From assembly GCA_019648995.1 (NCBI GenBank), contig BLXT01005500.1, positions 681,581 through 716,611 of the forward strand: a DNA stretch of 35,031 nt. Direction: 5' to 3'. This document shows positions 1 through 13,200 of this stretch, piece by piece; position 1 is the stretch's first letter; each line of letters starts with the position of its first letter. The position numbers and the translations under genes are program-made. The notes below the pieces were generated by a model. The model searched no databases. It was not told the DNA's origin and saw only the letters and a list, made by a program, of their open reading frames with translations. Origin of the DNA: Plakobranchus ocellatus. Lineage: Eukaryota > Mollusca > Gastropoda > Plakobranchidae.

Positions 1-1924
1 AACCCCCCCCCCGCCACAGCTATTCTATGACTTATTTGGATTTTCCACATTCAGTACGCACGACAATCTTGAATATTGTGATAAAAACGATGAGCAAACT
101 GGCTGCTAGACAAGGGATTTTCGTCCCTGGTGAGTTAGTGAAACCTTGTTGAGGATATCTGACCAAACATACGTTTCACAAACACACATATGTCTTCATT
201 AAAAAAAAAAAGAAAACAGAAAGAAAGAGGTAAGGCATTATTGCACTATGCCACCAGGTAAACAACATGATGAGAGAAGTGACTATAATACTAGGCTACA
301 CCACAGTAAGGTTTGAGGATGGATGAGCTACGGAACAATGATATACTTTCTACCAATCTAGCTAGCTAGCGACACAGAGATAAAAGATAAAGAGGAGGAA
401 AGTTCAATATGTTAATAAAGCAAACCGCTACTCATATAAATTGTAAAAGCAGACCAAATTCTATTAAATACCATGCAGACACACACACACCTGCATCATT
501 TCACCTGCCTGGAATTTTGTTTTGGTCAAACACCAAACCATAACCATGCTTTATGTTAAACCTAATGGCTTACAATTGGGCAGGATTTTAGATTATATGC
601 ACAGATGCATGTTTTTGCAAAGATTACTCTTTCCAGCCCCAGAGAAGGTAAGAAAAGCCTGATGTCAGCACAGCACTTGACAGGCTCTATCACAAACATA
701 CAGTGAAATACAGCTTCAACACTGCCAAAAAGGCAAAACTTGAAATGTTTCTCTCTACACAACAAATACAACACCGACAACAACAAAAAGAAAACAACTT
801 TCAATCTCCATGCGTTTCCACAAGGCTTACGTTACACCTGACAAGAGTCTTTTGGCCAATCATTGATTACAATCTGCAGGGCTGAGTGAGGGAAAGAAAC
901 CCACACACCTGACCGATCTCACACTGACACAGTGTGTGCTTATTTACATAATTATCATAATCATATGTAGGAGACAAAACACATGGTTGTACTTTTTTTT
1001 TTTTATAAATTAAACACTCATACTCAGGCTGAAACGGAGATGCTTCACTGAATGTAAAGACAGATTCAGCCCTGTAGGGAACGTTCCACTGTGACAACAT
1101 GCTCTCACAGTCAGAAAAATAGACCTCTGCTTCCAGGCTGTGATCCCAACTGATGTTGATATGCAACACACAATCACCGTTTGCCAACACTATTATCCGT
1201 TCCTGAATCTTTCTTGGAAACACAAAAACCCACCCAAAAACAAAAAAAACAAAAACAAAAAAAAAACAGCCAACAAGCAAACCTCGATGGTTCATGAATT
1301 CAAGATATTCCAGAACATAGCTATACACAAAAACAACAAGCCAAATCAAGACAAATTCATGCAAAATTATGAGCAACAAACAGCATTGGTTTGTGAATTT
1401 CATTATAGGGCACGTATTCTCTCTTTCTTTCATATGAACTGGAAGCACTGAACAAAAAAAAAATTATCAAAAGCAACAACAGTGAGCTCCTTTCTGTGAG
1501 CTTTTGCCATGGTTACAAATGGGATAGGGGTTTGTTGATTTTCTGCTAAGAAAGATATATAAATATTTGAATTTTTGAGGGGAAGAAACTATAAATTCAA
1601 AAAGCACATTGTTTGAATGCCTCTATCTCAATCAAAACATCTTATGCATTCAGACAAGTCTCATATGATATATCCAGCATATCTGGGGGTAGTCATTGCA
1701 AAATATGAGTACACCTAGTCTTGGAAGTGCACTGTTCCATCATGACTTTCTGTTTCTAAGGATTAAAGTTTGCATCTTCACAAGAAATCATTCAAACCCT
1801 GTCCAGTTTGCATTATTGCTGAGTTCATGGACTGGAGCTTGAGGTTTCAGCCATGACTTCAATGACTTTTAAATCTTTCTCTTTGAGTCAACTTAATTGA
1901 ATAAGATAGACTCATGCAACAAGA

Positions 1925-1926
<2 letters not shown>

Positions 1927-1959
<33 letters not shown>
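1927..1959. repeat. (TA)n microsatellite
   Basis: About 16 uninterrupted TA units in the region downstream of the stop codon. Confidence 0.97.
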
Positions 1960-1961
<2 letters not shown>

Positions 1962-2087
1962 TTTCAAAGTCCTCAGTCACATTTTCCAAAAGAGGTCACA
2001 GATTGTATTTTCAACACTTTGAAACATGGATAGTGTTTGGTTTTAAGATAAATGTTTCAAATTTCCCTGGTTTGTGTGACACAAATC

Positions 2088-2090
<3 letters not shown>

Positions 2091-2140
<50 letters not shown>
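2091..2140. repeat. (AG)25 microsatellite
   Basis: A perfect AG run on the plus strand, so CT on the strand of the gene. It generates a false arginine/glutamate reading frame. Confidence 0.98.
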
Positions 2141-2141
<1 letters not shown>

Positions 2142-2324
2142 CTCTCCACACCAATTCATGCCGGTGCCCCCTACTCATTCATAAAAACATAATATATCAG
2201 CTACATACTGTTATCAACTGAGCACTTCAAAAGTTAATCTCACAGATTGTTCTGAACACAGGCATTATGTCTGTAGACCAGTCCTAATGAATGCAACACC
2301 ACTTGCTGGGAGAACAAATTTTCT

Positions 2325-2382
2325 TCCCCCCCCCCCCCCAAAAAAAAAAAAAAANNNCCCCCCCCCCCCAAAAAAAAAAAAA
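2325..2382. repeat. Poly-C/poly-A doublet with 3-base assembly gap
   Basis: A C run followed by an A run, NNN at 2355-2357, then another C run and A run. The near-duplicated structure around the Ns looks like a local duplication or an assembly artefact at a homopolymer. Confidence 0.85.
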
Positions 2383-4046
2383 CAAAACAAAGCAAAACAA
2401 ACTTGTCAAAAACAAAAAAAAAACTTGTTAAATCCTTATATATAGGCCCATAACTAAGATTTTTCACCACAACAAGGTTGACTGGTTTTGTATATAATAT
2501 TCAGTCCACAACAAGGTGTTCTCGGGCTTTCAGGCCCTCCTTCAGGCCAGTCTGCCAGTGACACGGCTTCAACCCACGACAGAAGGGTCCCTCCAGATCT
2601 CAGGGTATTTTTGCTGTTCACGGTGCCACAAATGCTGCCCCCCTTGAGAACAGCCCACAGATATTGCAATGTAATGTCAGGCGATGACAGTATTCAAAGT
2701 GTTCAAGTGACGACTTCGAAATCATTTGGACTGGTCTAGAGACAGTCATATTGCAACCAAGAGAGGTTTCAACGTAACTGCAAACAACAACATTGTGTCA
2801 TTGACATTTTAAAACAGAACGCAGGCACAGTTGCCCTCCATTCCAACTCCTCGGCCCATGAATAAGACTTTACAGTTTCACAGGCTTGCCAAACTTCAAC
2901 ATTCACATTCCACATTTGCTCAGCCATTGGAATGAAAGATAAATTAAAAAAAAAAAATTCAAAGGAATTAAATGAAACAAAAACATTGCAACATATCTCT
3001 CACTTTTCATGGTTTTATGGTAGGACATACAGAATTAGAAAAGCATTACAGCCGCTAATGTTTCAATGTTACACACATATAAAAATCTACAATACCTTGA
3101 CCAATTGTAAGCATTTCAACCTTTCATTTTTTTTTTTTTTGCATTTCCCACCTTTTCAGGTAAATACGTCCCATTCAACATTTGTATTGCGCAGTCCTCC
3201 ATGCTAATAATACCACCCAGATCACAGACTATATTTGTTGATGATGTGTAAATGCGTGTACTCTCATGTGTATGTTCCAGTGAGTATGGGCAATATGTAT
3301 GTGTTGCACATACACTGCACAATATATAATATTCATGTACAGAAGGACTGAGCATGCGAATAAAGTAGCAAAATAAGAATATGTCTTGCGCCAGTCAAAA
3401 CAAAATGTTGTGTCAGAAAAAAGAAGTTTTCATTAAAAATAGTAAAAATGCTGTTTTGCTTACTCTTTGACAGCAAAACCTAATTTTACTTTGCTGACAT
3501 TTTATAAGAGCATTTCTTTCTAAACTTACGTCTCAAAAATTTTTATAGAATATACACTTTTAAAGAGAGAAAATTTTTTCCACTACCTGCTTCTCAAAAC
3601 TGCCATTTTCCACAATCAAACAAAGCCTTTCAGAGCTGTCTAAAGACAAAAACACTAATTAAACTAAGGTTTAAAAACAGCAATTGCCTTTTCTCATTTT
3701 CAGTATAAACTTATTTTTTTAAGGTAAGAAAAGAAAACAAAAGCCCAGGCAGCTGAGATATGGAACTCAATGTAATATATGACAGACAGACTAATACTGT
3801 AACATTGAGTTCATTATATAGGCTACATAAAACTGTTAAAAAACCTAGAGCTCTGTCGCAGTGTCAGTAGGTTGATGAGAAAGCTTAAGCCTATGATACT
3901 AGCTTGGGAAAAAGGGAGAGAAAATGTGTAAATGTGGTGATGGTGGTGACGATTGGGAGTTGGGAGCGGTTGCCTGGCTCACTACTCCACAAATAATGGC
4001 AAGTCAAAAAGCTAAAATCTGTGCAGGTTCTAAAGCAAAGCCTGGG

Positions 4047-4214
4047 CTACGCCTCGGAGGATGTGAAGTCATGTCCTGATTCTGACCCGTTCTTGAGGGA
4101 TATCTTCCTTTTGGCAGGCTGTGGTTTCGTCTCACTCGGCTTCTCCTCCTTGATAGTGATGGTGCTGGGTCCCCCGCCATCACCCCACACATTCTCGCTG
4201 TCTGGGCTGGTGAA
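4047..4214 (-). CDS. EPS15L1: EPS15L1-like exon 21, C-terminus and stop (residues 810-864)
   Basis: Encodes [15 protein letters not shown], then a Lys/Glu/Pro-rich segment with [14 protein letters not shown], and ends FTSSEA with TAG at 4047-4049. The acceptor is GTCTGCAG in phase 0, matching the exon 20 donor. I do not recognise this tail in vertebrate EPS15 or EPS15L1; assignment rests on the frame, the acceptor and codon quality. A shorter alternative last exon may exist at 7651-7683. Confidence 0.8.
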   Translation of the reverse strand, partial: FTSPDSENVWGDGGGPSTITIKEEKPSETKPQPAKRKISLKNGSESGHDFTSSEA

Positions 4215-7200
4215 CTGCAGACACCGAGCCAGGCAGCGTAGGTAGAGAGACAAGCGCAATAATTGTTAATACAACAAGTACACAGAAGTACACAAAAATG
4301 TATGGGTGAATAAAAAGAAGTAAAAGAAAAAAAAAAGTGTCTCTTAATAATGAAACAAACATGGCCAACATGCAGTTTATATTTTTTCCTTATTCTTTAC
4401 CCTAGACTTTTGGTTTTTCTTTACTTACTTATTTTTTTTTTGTAACTGTGCATTATAAAAACTAGCAAAAGATTTTTTAAAATTTGTCGTATGACTCTAG
4501 CATTACCTGTATAAACATATTTAGTAAACACAGAAGAGCACACACACTAAGTGGACTGAGCCAACTCTTGGTTCATTTTGAGACAAGGAAACAGAGGAGT
4601 ACCACCCACATGAAGCTTCATGCATGTAGCAAGTTACAAACTCATACCAGACAGAGAAATGATGGACATAAACACATTCCTCCATGCAGGACAGCCGTCA
4701 GCTTCAGGATTGTCTACAGGGCATTTTACCAAATCCGATCAGTTTTATTTACATACAGTTTAAGCTTTGCCTGAACAGAAAATTAGCAAAAAGGAAAATA
4801 ATACCAAACTTAACAAGCAATATGTATAACGGAATCCCATATGCAGAACAGTGGACGAGTGACATGACCTCTTAATTACTCTATGGAACACCTGAATAGA
4901 GACAGAGAAAACTGTCCTCATCTAGGACTTCTACGTTTGTACCAGGGGAAATCTGAGATGCTCCCATTCGCTTTATAGGAATTTGAAAACAATGTGACCC
5001 ATAACTGTTGTACATGTTGAGTTTTGCATGCAGTATGAAGATCAAAGAATACTGGATGCAACAGATGCAATAGCCAACTTTAAAGCTGCCAGCATGTTTG
5101 GAAACATTCTAGCTTCTGACTATCAGATAGTCGGGGATTATAGCCTCAGAGCAAAGTATTTGCTCTGTTGGATACCTAGTGGTTGTAAGGGAAAGGGGGA
5201 ATGCCATTACTTGACCACTGACTATTACAGTGCAAGCCACGGAGGCCACCAGACCATATTGTGACATGTGTTGTTATGCAAACTATATAGCTGCTACACA
5301 TAAATACACTTTTAATAAAAGCTGGACCAGACTTGCGGCCAAAGGGCCTTCTACCTTAGAGTATTGCAAGAATCTAAACATTCAACTCTGAATTTGAGAA
5401 AATGTTGCAGAATCATGTAAGAAAATTGCTGCACCAACTAACACTAACCAAAAGCATGGAACTTCTTCAATACGTCAAAAAGTTTGATATTGAGAAATCT
5501 GCAGGGGTAATATAATAAACTTACTAATTTATTCTTAGAGGCCAAATTTCAATACGAATTGAATAATAAAGACTTACAAAAAAACCCCCTAAAAAACTGG
5601 CCAAGACCAAAAGAGTGCCATCCTTGACAAGGTCACATAATTGGAAAAAAATTAGCAAACTAGCTGTGCACATCAAACACACACTACTTTCTTGCTTTTC
5701 TAGATCTGTGTTACACAGATGATAAAGCCTAGAAAACTGAGCTCTAGGATATGATGATAAACTTCTAGTTCTAGGCATCGCCTTCAGAATACCAGATTCA
5801 TTGGGTAAAACTTATGCCCAAGCTTCCTTCAAACCAACTGACCCCTGTTATCTGCACCCAAAACATGGTTTTACTTGATTATGAGTCTTGATTAAGAGCT
5901 TGCAGGACAATGCGTAAATAAGTGAAGCATAATAATAATTTCCCTTCTCTATCCATTTACAAAAACAAAACAAAAGCACAAAAATAAAGGAAAAAAAAAC
6001 CTAATAGAAAGATTTCCTTTGTTGTTAAAGTTCATATAGAAATATAAAGATGAGAACCAAACAAAATAGCAATCAATCACAAACGAAAGCCGTGGCCACA
6101 TATGTTAAACAAAATCCACCATTATATTCTGCTTTAACTCCGACATGCAGGTTTGTTCCTTGTAGCACCAAAATTTCACAAAACCAACTTGCTCATTTCA
6201 TGCAAAAAAACAAAAAAAAATGCCATACCTGTTGCTACTGTCGTTTGAAACGCTGGGTGTGTATTACAGGCCATGTCCAAAAAAACCACACAACAAACAA
6301 ACAAAAACTACCGTAGAGAATACATGCACATATTTTCATTTATACTTTTGGGTTTTCATACTACTGCTTTTCTTTCGATGCAGATACAATCAATCCAAAT
6401 GATTATATAAGAAGCATGATTCTGAAACAAGCTGCTTCCTAAAGTTATACTCAGCATGCGGTGCAATAAAAGTCATGCAAAAAATACAATTATAAAATAA
6501 GTACACACACAAAAATGCTCACTTCACTGTTGTTGATTTGTTTTTATATACAGATTTAAAAAGAAATGAAAGAAAAAAAAAAGCTCAGATAAACTGATTT
6601 AAAAATTATATTATCAATATTTGATCAAAAAAAAAAAAAAAAAATCTCAATGAAAGGATAATTTCCTGTGTTATCATACAGGTAAACATGGAGAATGTAC
6701 TAAAAATAACCTTGGTTAAAATACTAGCTATGGAAAGATTAAGGAATACTAGTGCACTAAAACATTAGGCTATCAGAGATTTTTTATTCATAGCATTCCG
6801 AGACACATTTTACCTCAGAGCAGATGCAGTGAACTTTAGGAGGGTTTAAAGTTTACAAGAGTTCAACAAGAGGGGTTTTAATATTTCTGAAACTTCAAAC
6901 AGCAAACAGGTGTCTAGAGGAAAATCAAGTTTTAATTGGGACAAAAAGCAGATGCTGTCTTCAAGAAATCATACATAGGAAAACATTTCAGATTCTTCTT
7001 ATATTCTTTTTTCAAACACCTGGTCAAAATTATCCTAATTTATTTCATGAGAATACTAATACCCAAGTTTTGACTTTGATAGCATTAGAGAAAAGTTGCG
7101 ATCCAGACAAGGAACTCTAAGATCGTAAACTCCACTTACTTTGTGGGGCTGCCACACAAATAAAAAATCTAGGCTGCTCTGCTCAACATATCAATCATCT

Positions 7201-10200
7201 AGGTTTTTTTGTTTTGTTTTAATTTCTCGGAATTTAGTTAAACTGATTAATCTTGATAATATATCATGAAAATACTTTGAGTAAAAATGAGAAAAAAAAA
7301 CAACTATAAATAGCTTGGACATTTGTCAGCTTTGATGCAATGTTCATTTTCTGAATGTAACCTAGTGTATAAAATTCCAAACTTGTCCGTCCACTGAAAC
7401 AGCTTATAAAAAAGTAAACACCGCATACCCAACCCTGAAATAAGCAATTATATTTCTAGCCAGCAAAATAAGCAAATATCCAAAACTATTGCGCTCAGGC
7501 AAACCACAATAAAAGTGCAAGCGTGTTTTACATTACAGCTACTGCAGCAAAGCAATACCAACGTTACACAGCGAATAGATAGTGTGTTACATGAAGCACG
7601 CACATGAGAAAAAAAGGTGAGCCAAAAGTTGTCTGCAAGTTGCGGAAGAATCACTGTCCCCACGCTGAAGGGTTATCCTCAAACTGGTGCCAGCAATGAG
7701 AGAAAGAAAGACATTTCACGATATCAAACAGAAGATTATAGCTGTGAAACAAACAGGGCACTTTCATAAATGTTGGAGGCTTGAGTGTGGAAGCAAGACT
7801 TAAAACGCAAACAGTGTATGTACTTTAGTGTGGCACAGAGCCTGAGTTGTAAATTTCACACTAAGATTTTTTTCTTGATTTGTAAAATGCTTCCATCAAT
7901 ATTCATCATCATCAGTGACCTCAACATTTATGAATGTGAGAAGTATGAGAAAAGAAACGTTCTGGAGACCGAATTCTCCCTGGTGAATGTCTTGAGACCT
8001 GTTTCGATGAGCCACACAACACAGAAACTTTTGAGGACAAAAATTTGCATTTGCTTTAGTTTTTTTTTTTTTCTTTTCTGTTTTTTCTTGAACAGCTTAA
8101 AATGCCTGTAAACTTGGAAGTCAATCAATATTTCAGTATCCAGTTTTCATCATCCCAAAGCTACTGGATTGGATTGCAGTTTTTGGCCACATCACCAGTT
8201 TAAAATGTTCAGACTGAGTCTCATTTGGGCAAGTCTCAAGACCGATAGTGAAAGTATTGAGAAAATAAAAAACTCTCATTAAACACAGTTTTAAAACTGT
8301 TGCTGATGGTGAATTTTTGATTAAAAAATGGCTTTAAATTATAGACAAAATGAAGCAAAACTAAACAAAAAGAAAAAGAAAAAAGGAGAAAATAAGAAAA
8401 TCGCAAAAAGGGGAAAATCTCATGTCAAATGTTGATCAGATTGCCACTGCTATGTTACTCTTACTCTAAAGCTGATGATAAAAGTGAAACAAAGAGACAA
8501 AAATAGAGCACAGATAAAGAGGAAAAAAAAAGGGGCAAAAATTACATATGAAGAAATAGAGCATTTTATTCAACCATATCTCTGTCTCATGGTTCAAAAC
8601 TGTGTACATTTTATCTCATTATACTACATCTAAATTTACTTTTTTTTGTCTACCTCAAAATTTACTTTTTTGTGTTAATAAAGCAAGAGAGAGAGAGAGC
8701 AAATTCCTACACATAAACTATGCTCATAAAATAATTATCATTCTGTCTCTAGAAACTCTCATCTTCAGATGAAAGCTCTTTTATACTTTGTCTCTCTCAC
8801 TCTCTCCCAACCCTCTTTTTTTTATGTCCCCACCTGAACCATTTTACAACTTTGCCAGCTTTGATATTGCAAAACAATAGTTTTTGAAAGGCATTGCAAG
8901 CATTACTAAAGCATAACCATCCTTAGAATCATAGCCAAACCCACAACTCAACACATCTCTTTGCTTTATAGACATATACCCATATTTCAAAGATTCCATA
9001 ACAAAAATACATTAGGAAGTTAAAGAAATAATCAAAAGCAATATTTTTTAAAACAGATGCGTACATGTTAAAATAATTTGCCTTGTAAAAAACAGATACC
9101 TACCCTAACCCTGGCCATATGCTCTGTACTCCTCTTCACATAACCAGCTAAATACAAATCTGTTTAGATCTCTGCATGTTGCTGGTTTGGTGTGGAAACC
9201 AACTAGCAATGGTTAGTATTCAAAAATACTTATAAAACTTCTTCTTTACATATCAAACCTCGAATTTGCTGCTATATGCCCAGAGCACAGATTCTATTTT
9301 TTCACAAAAGATTCATGAGAGAAACTATAAAAGTTGAAAAATGAGGTTAGTTAAAAGCCAAGAAATGTGTTAGTTTTACTTTGACACATCTAATTGACAA
9401 CAGGCGATAAAATCAAAGGGGAAATACCTTCCCGGGGCTGAAGTCGGCAAAGTTTGCGAAAGGATCCGAGGCTGTGTTTGCTGCGGCTGTGTTGTTTGAG
9501 CTGCTAAAGGGGTCTGACCCACCAAAGGGATCCGATCCAAATCCAGGGAATGGATCCACCTTTGGTTTGGAACTGCTGGAGTTTTGGGCCGGGCTGGTGA
9601 GGGGAGAGGCAGAGAAGGGGAGGGGACTTTTTGATTTAGGAAGGGCCGGACGTGGGGGAGGGGCTTTCTTTTGTTTGTTGGGAAGGCTGGGCTTGGAGGC
9701 GTCTCCGAATGGGTCTGCACCAAAGCTGTTTGACATCTGCAGGAAAAAAGGAGGGGAATGCACAATTAAGTGCTGCGAAGGTGACTCCTAACAAACAAAA
9801 ACAATTATGAAAATAAAACCAATTAGCAGCAAATGTAAAAAAAAAAAAAAAAAAAATTATTACATATACTTCAAAAAGACTGCAACATTGGTACATCATC
9901 GCTAGATTTTATATTTTCTAAAATGTTTTATGACATGCAAGCTGAAGCACTCAGTTTTTAAACTTTACTTGAAAAAAAAAAAGAAAAAAAGGCTATAAGG
10001 AAGAGGGAGAGGGAGAGGGAGAAGGATGAGGGAAAAAGAGAAGGGTATAGGGCGGATTCCACAACTTTGTCCCAAATAGCATACTTGGATTTGTAAACCT
10101 TATTTGTCATAAACAAATCATAACTTGTGCTTATTATTAAGTGTTATGCATTGTTTATAAAGTGAACAAACTGCCAAAGCAAGATTATGCCTTATTGTGA

Positions 10201-13200
10201 GCATTTATATTTTAGCTGAATTTTTTTGTTCCCAGGTCATCATAAAATGTAACTCACAATTTTCCAGCTTTTGTGATACTATTATTTGTAAGGCTTAAGA
10301 GCTCGTTAAATCTCAGTCAGGATCATATCATCTATCTAACTGTCCTAAAAACATACTTTGAGCACTTTTCTGTGTTTTTTGCAATTAAAAAAAAACACTC
10401 TGGATTCCGATTGATGGGCTGCAAAAACCCTGGTGATGACAACACATTGTGTGTCACCATGACCCTCGCTCGAGACACTGACTTAAATACTTTGATACAT
10501 GAAAAGGAAAGCAAACATCAATAGTAAACCAAAGTTAGCAATTAATGCAGTTTTTAACGGCTGGAGATAGAAGATTAACAGGCATGCACATTGTCGCCTC
10601 GTTTTGATGACTCAAATTTCACTGACACTTGTTTCAATCCTGCTTCAAGGAGTCAGTTTGGGATTTTTTGTACGTACAATATCTGTCAACATTGTTAAGC
10701 AAACAAGCATTAGCACCTCTTCAACCTTTAGAAATATGTTTGGTATTTTATCATTTGCCAAGAGTTGCCTTACAACAGTGCTGTCCAAGACTGGGTTGGC
10801 TCTCTAGATCTATAATTTCAATTTTGGGAAAGTGAAGATTTGTAACCACATTAGCCGTCGGACTGTCTCTAAGCTTTACATAGTGCATTAGACTCTGTTT
10901 TAACATATGTGTGATTTCAAAATCATACGATTCTTAGGGTTTTTGCTGAATTTTTGTTGTCTTTCTGTAAGCCTTAAGATTATGAAAATTTGCCTTAGAA
11001 TTTCATTGCATGTGTTAGAACGGCTGACACATAGGAAGTGCATACATGAGGTACCAGGTACACTTTTCAGATGTTTACTCTTGCAACTTATCACTCATTT
11101 AATTTGCTGTAATAACTATATTATTATTACCTCTGCTACCGTGAAGTTGTTCTAGAATATCAATTTATAAAGAAAATGGTGCAGTGGTTTTAGGAAAGGA
11201 CTTTTTCCTTGGTGGAACTCTCTGCAACTGAAACGTATATTATATCAAAGGTGTGGCTTTACTCTTTTTGTTGTTACTTAAACAAAAATGATGCCTAGGT
11301 CAGAAGAGTCTTAAATATAAACTGAGCATTAAACTATCTTCCTTGCGTTAATATGTGTATGTTTGTAAATGTTGCAAAATTGATCTGTATGTGGCGATCT
11401 CATTTCATGTTTGTGGAATCTACCATATTAGAAAAACGACATCACGCGTGCACAAAGACATACATACATACCTGACTAGATTTTGCTGGGTTGCTTGTAC
11501 CCCAGGATGCTCCGAAGGCATCGAATCCATCCCCTGCTTTGGACCCTCCACCTACACCACCTGAGCTACCACCAAATGGATCTGCGCTCCCAAACGGGTC
11601 CGCCTGGATGAATGCAAATCAAACATTTAAATTAGTTTGACAAAAAAAAAACTCACTCCTTTCACTTTACACAGAAATCTCTGTTGTTTTAAGAAAAGAA
11701 CAAAAGATTAAGACAAGACATGGGAAAAAAAATATTAGAAAAGAAAGAATACAGAAAAAAACAACCTACCCTCTCGAACATTGTAATGTTTGATGGAGAC
11801 TTATGAAAGCTTTCTATTTAAGTTTAGAACCGCACTATATAAGCATGCAAAAATGGAACCAATTGTAATGAGACAAGTAATTTTGAGCAGCAGCTCTCAC
11901 ACCAAAGTCATGCCTATTTCTCACCTTCATGGAGGCCTCTGATGTGCCAAAAGCATCTTTGAAAGGGTCGTCTGCTCCAAAAGGATCAGATGATTTGAAC
12001 GGATCACCTGAAGTGAGGCACAGATGAATCAATTGTGAAAAAAAAAATGGAGAAAGAAAAACTCTACTGATTTTGAAAGAAAAAAGAGAATCAGGGATGC
12101 CAGTGACCTCTGAAAAAAACAACCAAGAAACTTATTTCTTTCGGCCAATAAAATAGAAAATCAGCATTAAAAAAAAAAAAAAGAATAAAAAAAAAAAGGC
12201 AGCAATGAACAAAAAGAAGACCCATTAATTAAATAATAAAAAGGCAAAAAGACGGAAATCCGATTTTAATCTGAAAACTGGTATTTATGTATAATTAATC
12301 TGTTTTTTGACTCAAGAGAAAAAATAAAGGAAAAAGAACACGCTTAGTTATTGACCATATTACAACAATTGCTTCTTGTTTTCAGAGAGAGGGGCTAGAT
12401 CTAGTCATAACTTTTGCAGCATTCCTTTTCTTTCTTATTACCAAAGATTGCCTCAATTAAAAAAAACTACACAAACATACTAGCAGCTGCACAGTCAGAT
12501 TAGCATGCCTTCAAAATTTAGTCTCGGCCTTTATACACTTTGAAACCAGACACATGAGCAAAGTGTTGCAGGTGACAGGTTTTTTTTTATAATTTTTTTA
12601 CCTCTTGAAATTGTTTTGCCCACTTGAAAAATTCTGGGATAAATGTTTCAGAATACATCAATCATTCAAAATGTGTGAAGCAAAATGACTGCTTTCCAGT
12701 GTTTCTTTATATCGAAATCAAGATATAGGACATTTAAAAAGATAGGATCAACTGTTTCTACATATGACCTACAAAACTATGTTTTCATTTAGGGCTGATG
12801 GTAGCAAAATGAAATGCAATATCTGACATACACTAAACACCTGGAGAACTACAAATAACGTAAGTTGATGGTGATCCTCATATTTTTCTTCCTATAGATT
12901 GTACCACAGCCTTCCTCAACTTAACAGCTTTTCTGAAAATTATTTGTGCAGCAGTCCCACTTCATAAGTTGAGTTACAATTCTCCATGATTGACTTTAAT
13001 CAAAAAACCATTATTCATAGGGTGGAATAATGCCAATAATTGTTCTTGCAGAACTGTCTATCTTTTGTTTTTAAAATCTTGATTTGATCACAGTGATGTA
13101 GACCTTAGACTCATTTTAGTGAGACTTGCTACAGATTTGCCTTTCACAGGTTGTTACTCACTGTCCCTGAAAGGGTCATCATTCTGGAATGGATCTGCCT

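Larger units (their letters stand above)
1..4046 (-). other. Downstream region: probable 3' UTR and 3' flank
   Basis: AT-rich sequence after the stop codon. It holds an AT microsatellite, an AG microsatellite, a C/A homopolymer patch with 3 N and a more GC-rich stretch at about 2510-2740. I see no AATAAA or ATTAAA on the gene strand; TATAAA variants occur near 1011, 3508 and 3542. The 3' UTR end therefore cannot be placed and may lie outside the window. Confidence 0.5.
9737..11471 (-). other. Intron 19, containing diverged repeat copy A
   Basis: The intron between the two DPF exons. It holds a GGGAGA-type short repeat at about 9999-10035 and the interspersed repeat copy described at 10050-11430. 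Confidence 0.85.

Noticed and set aside
2003-2221. Arg/Glu repeat frame
   Set aside because: Translation of the AG microsatellite. The same applies to the Ser/Leu or Arg/Glu frames at 16185-16472, 16836-17244 and 23748-24144.
2454-2739. Short frames on both strands in the GC-richer stretch at 2510-2740
   Set aside because: No family resemblance. The higher GC could reflect a conserved UTR element or old repeat, but nothing supports coding.
5028-5264. UIM-like minus-strand peptide (LKLAIASV) in the last intron
   Set aside because: It lacks the acidic residues of a UIM, has no splice sites around it and stops a few codons later. The plus-strand frame here also has no recognisable features.
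9474-9791. 105-codon plus-strand frame over exon 20
   Set aside because: Antisense shadow of the proline/DPF-rich exon, caused by its lower stop density.
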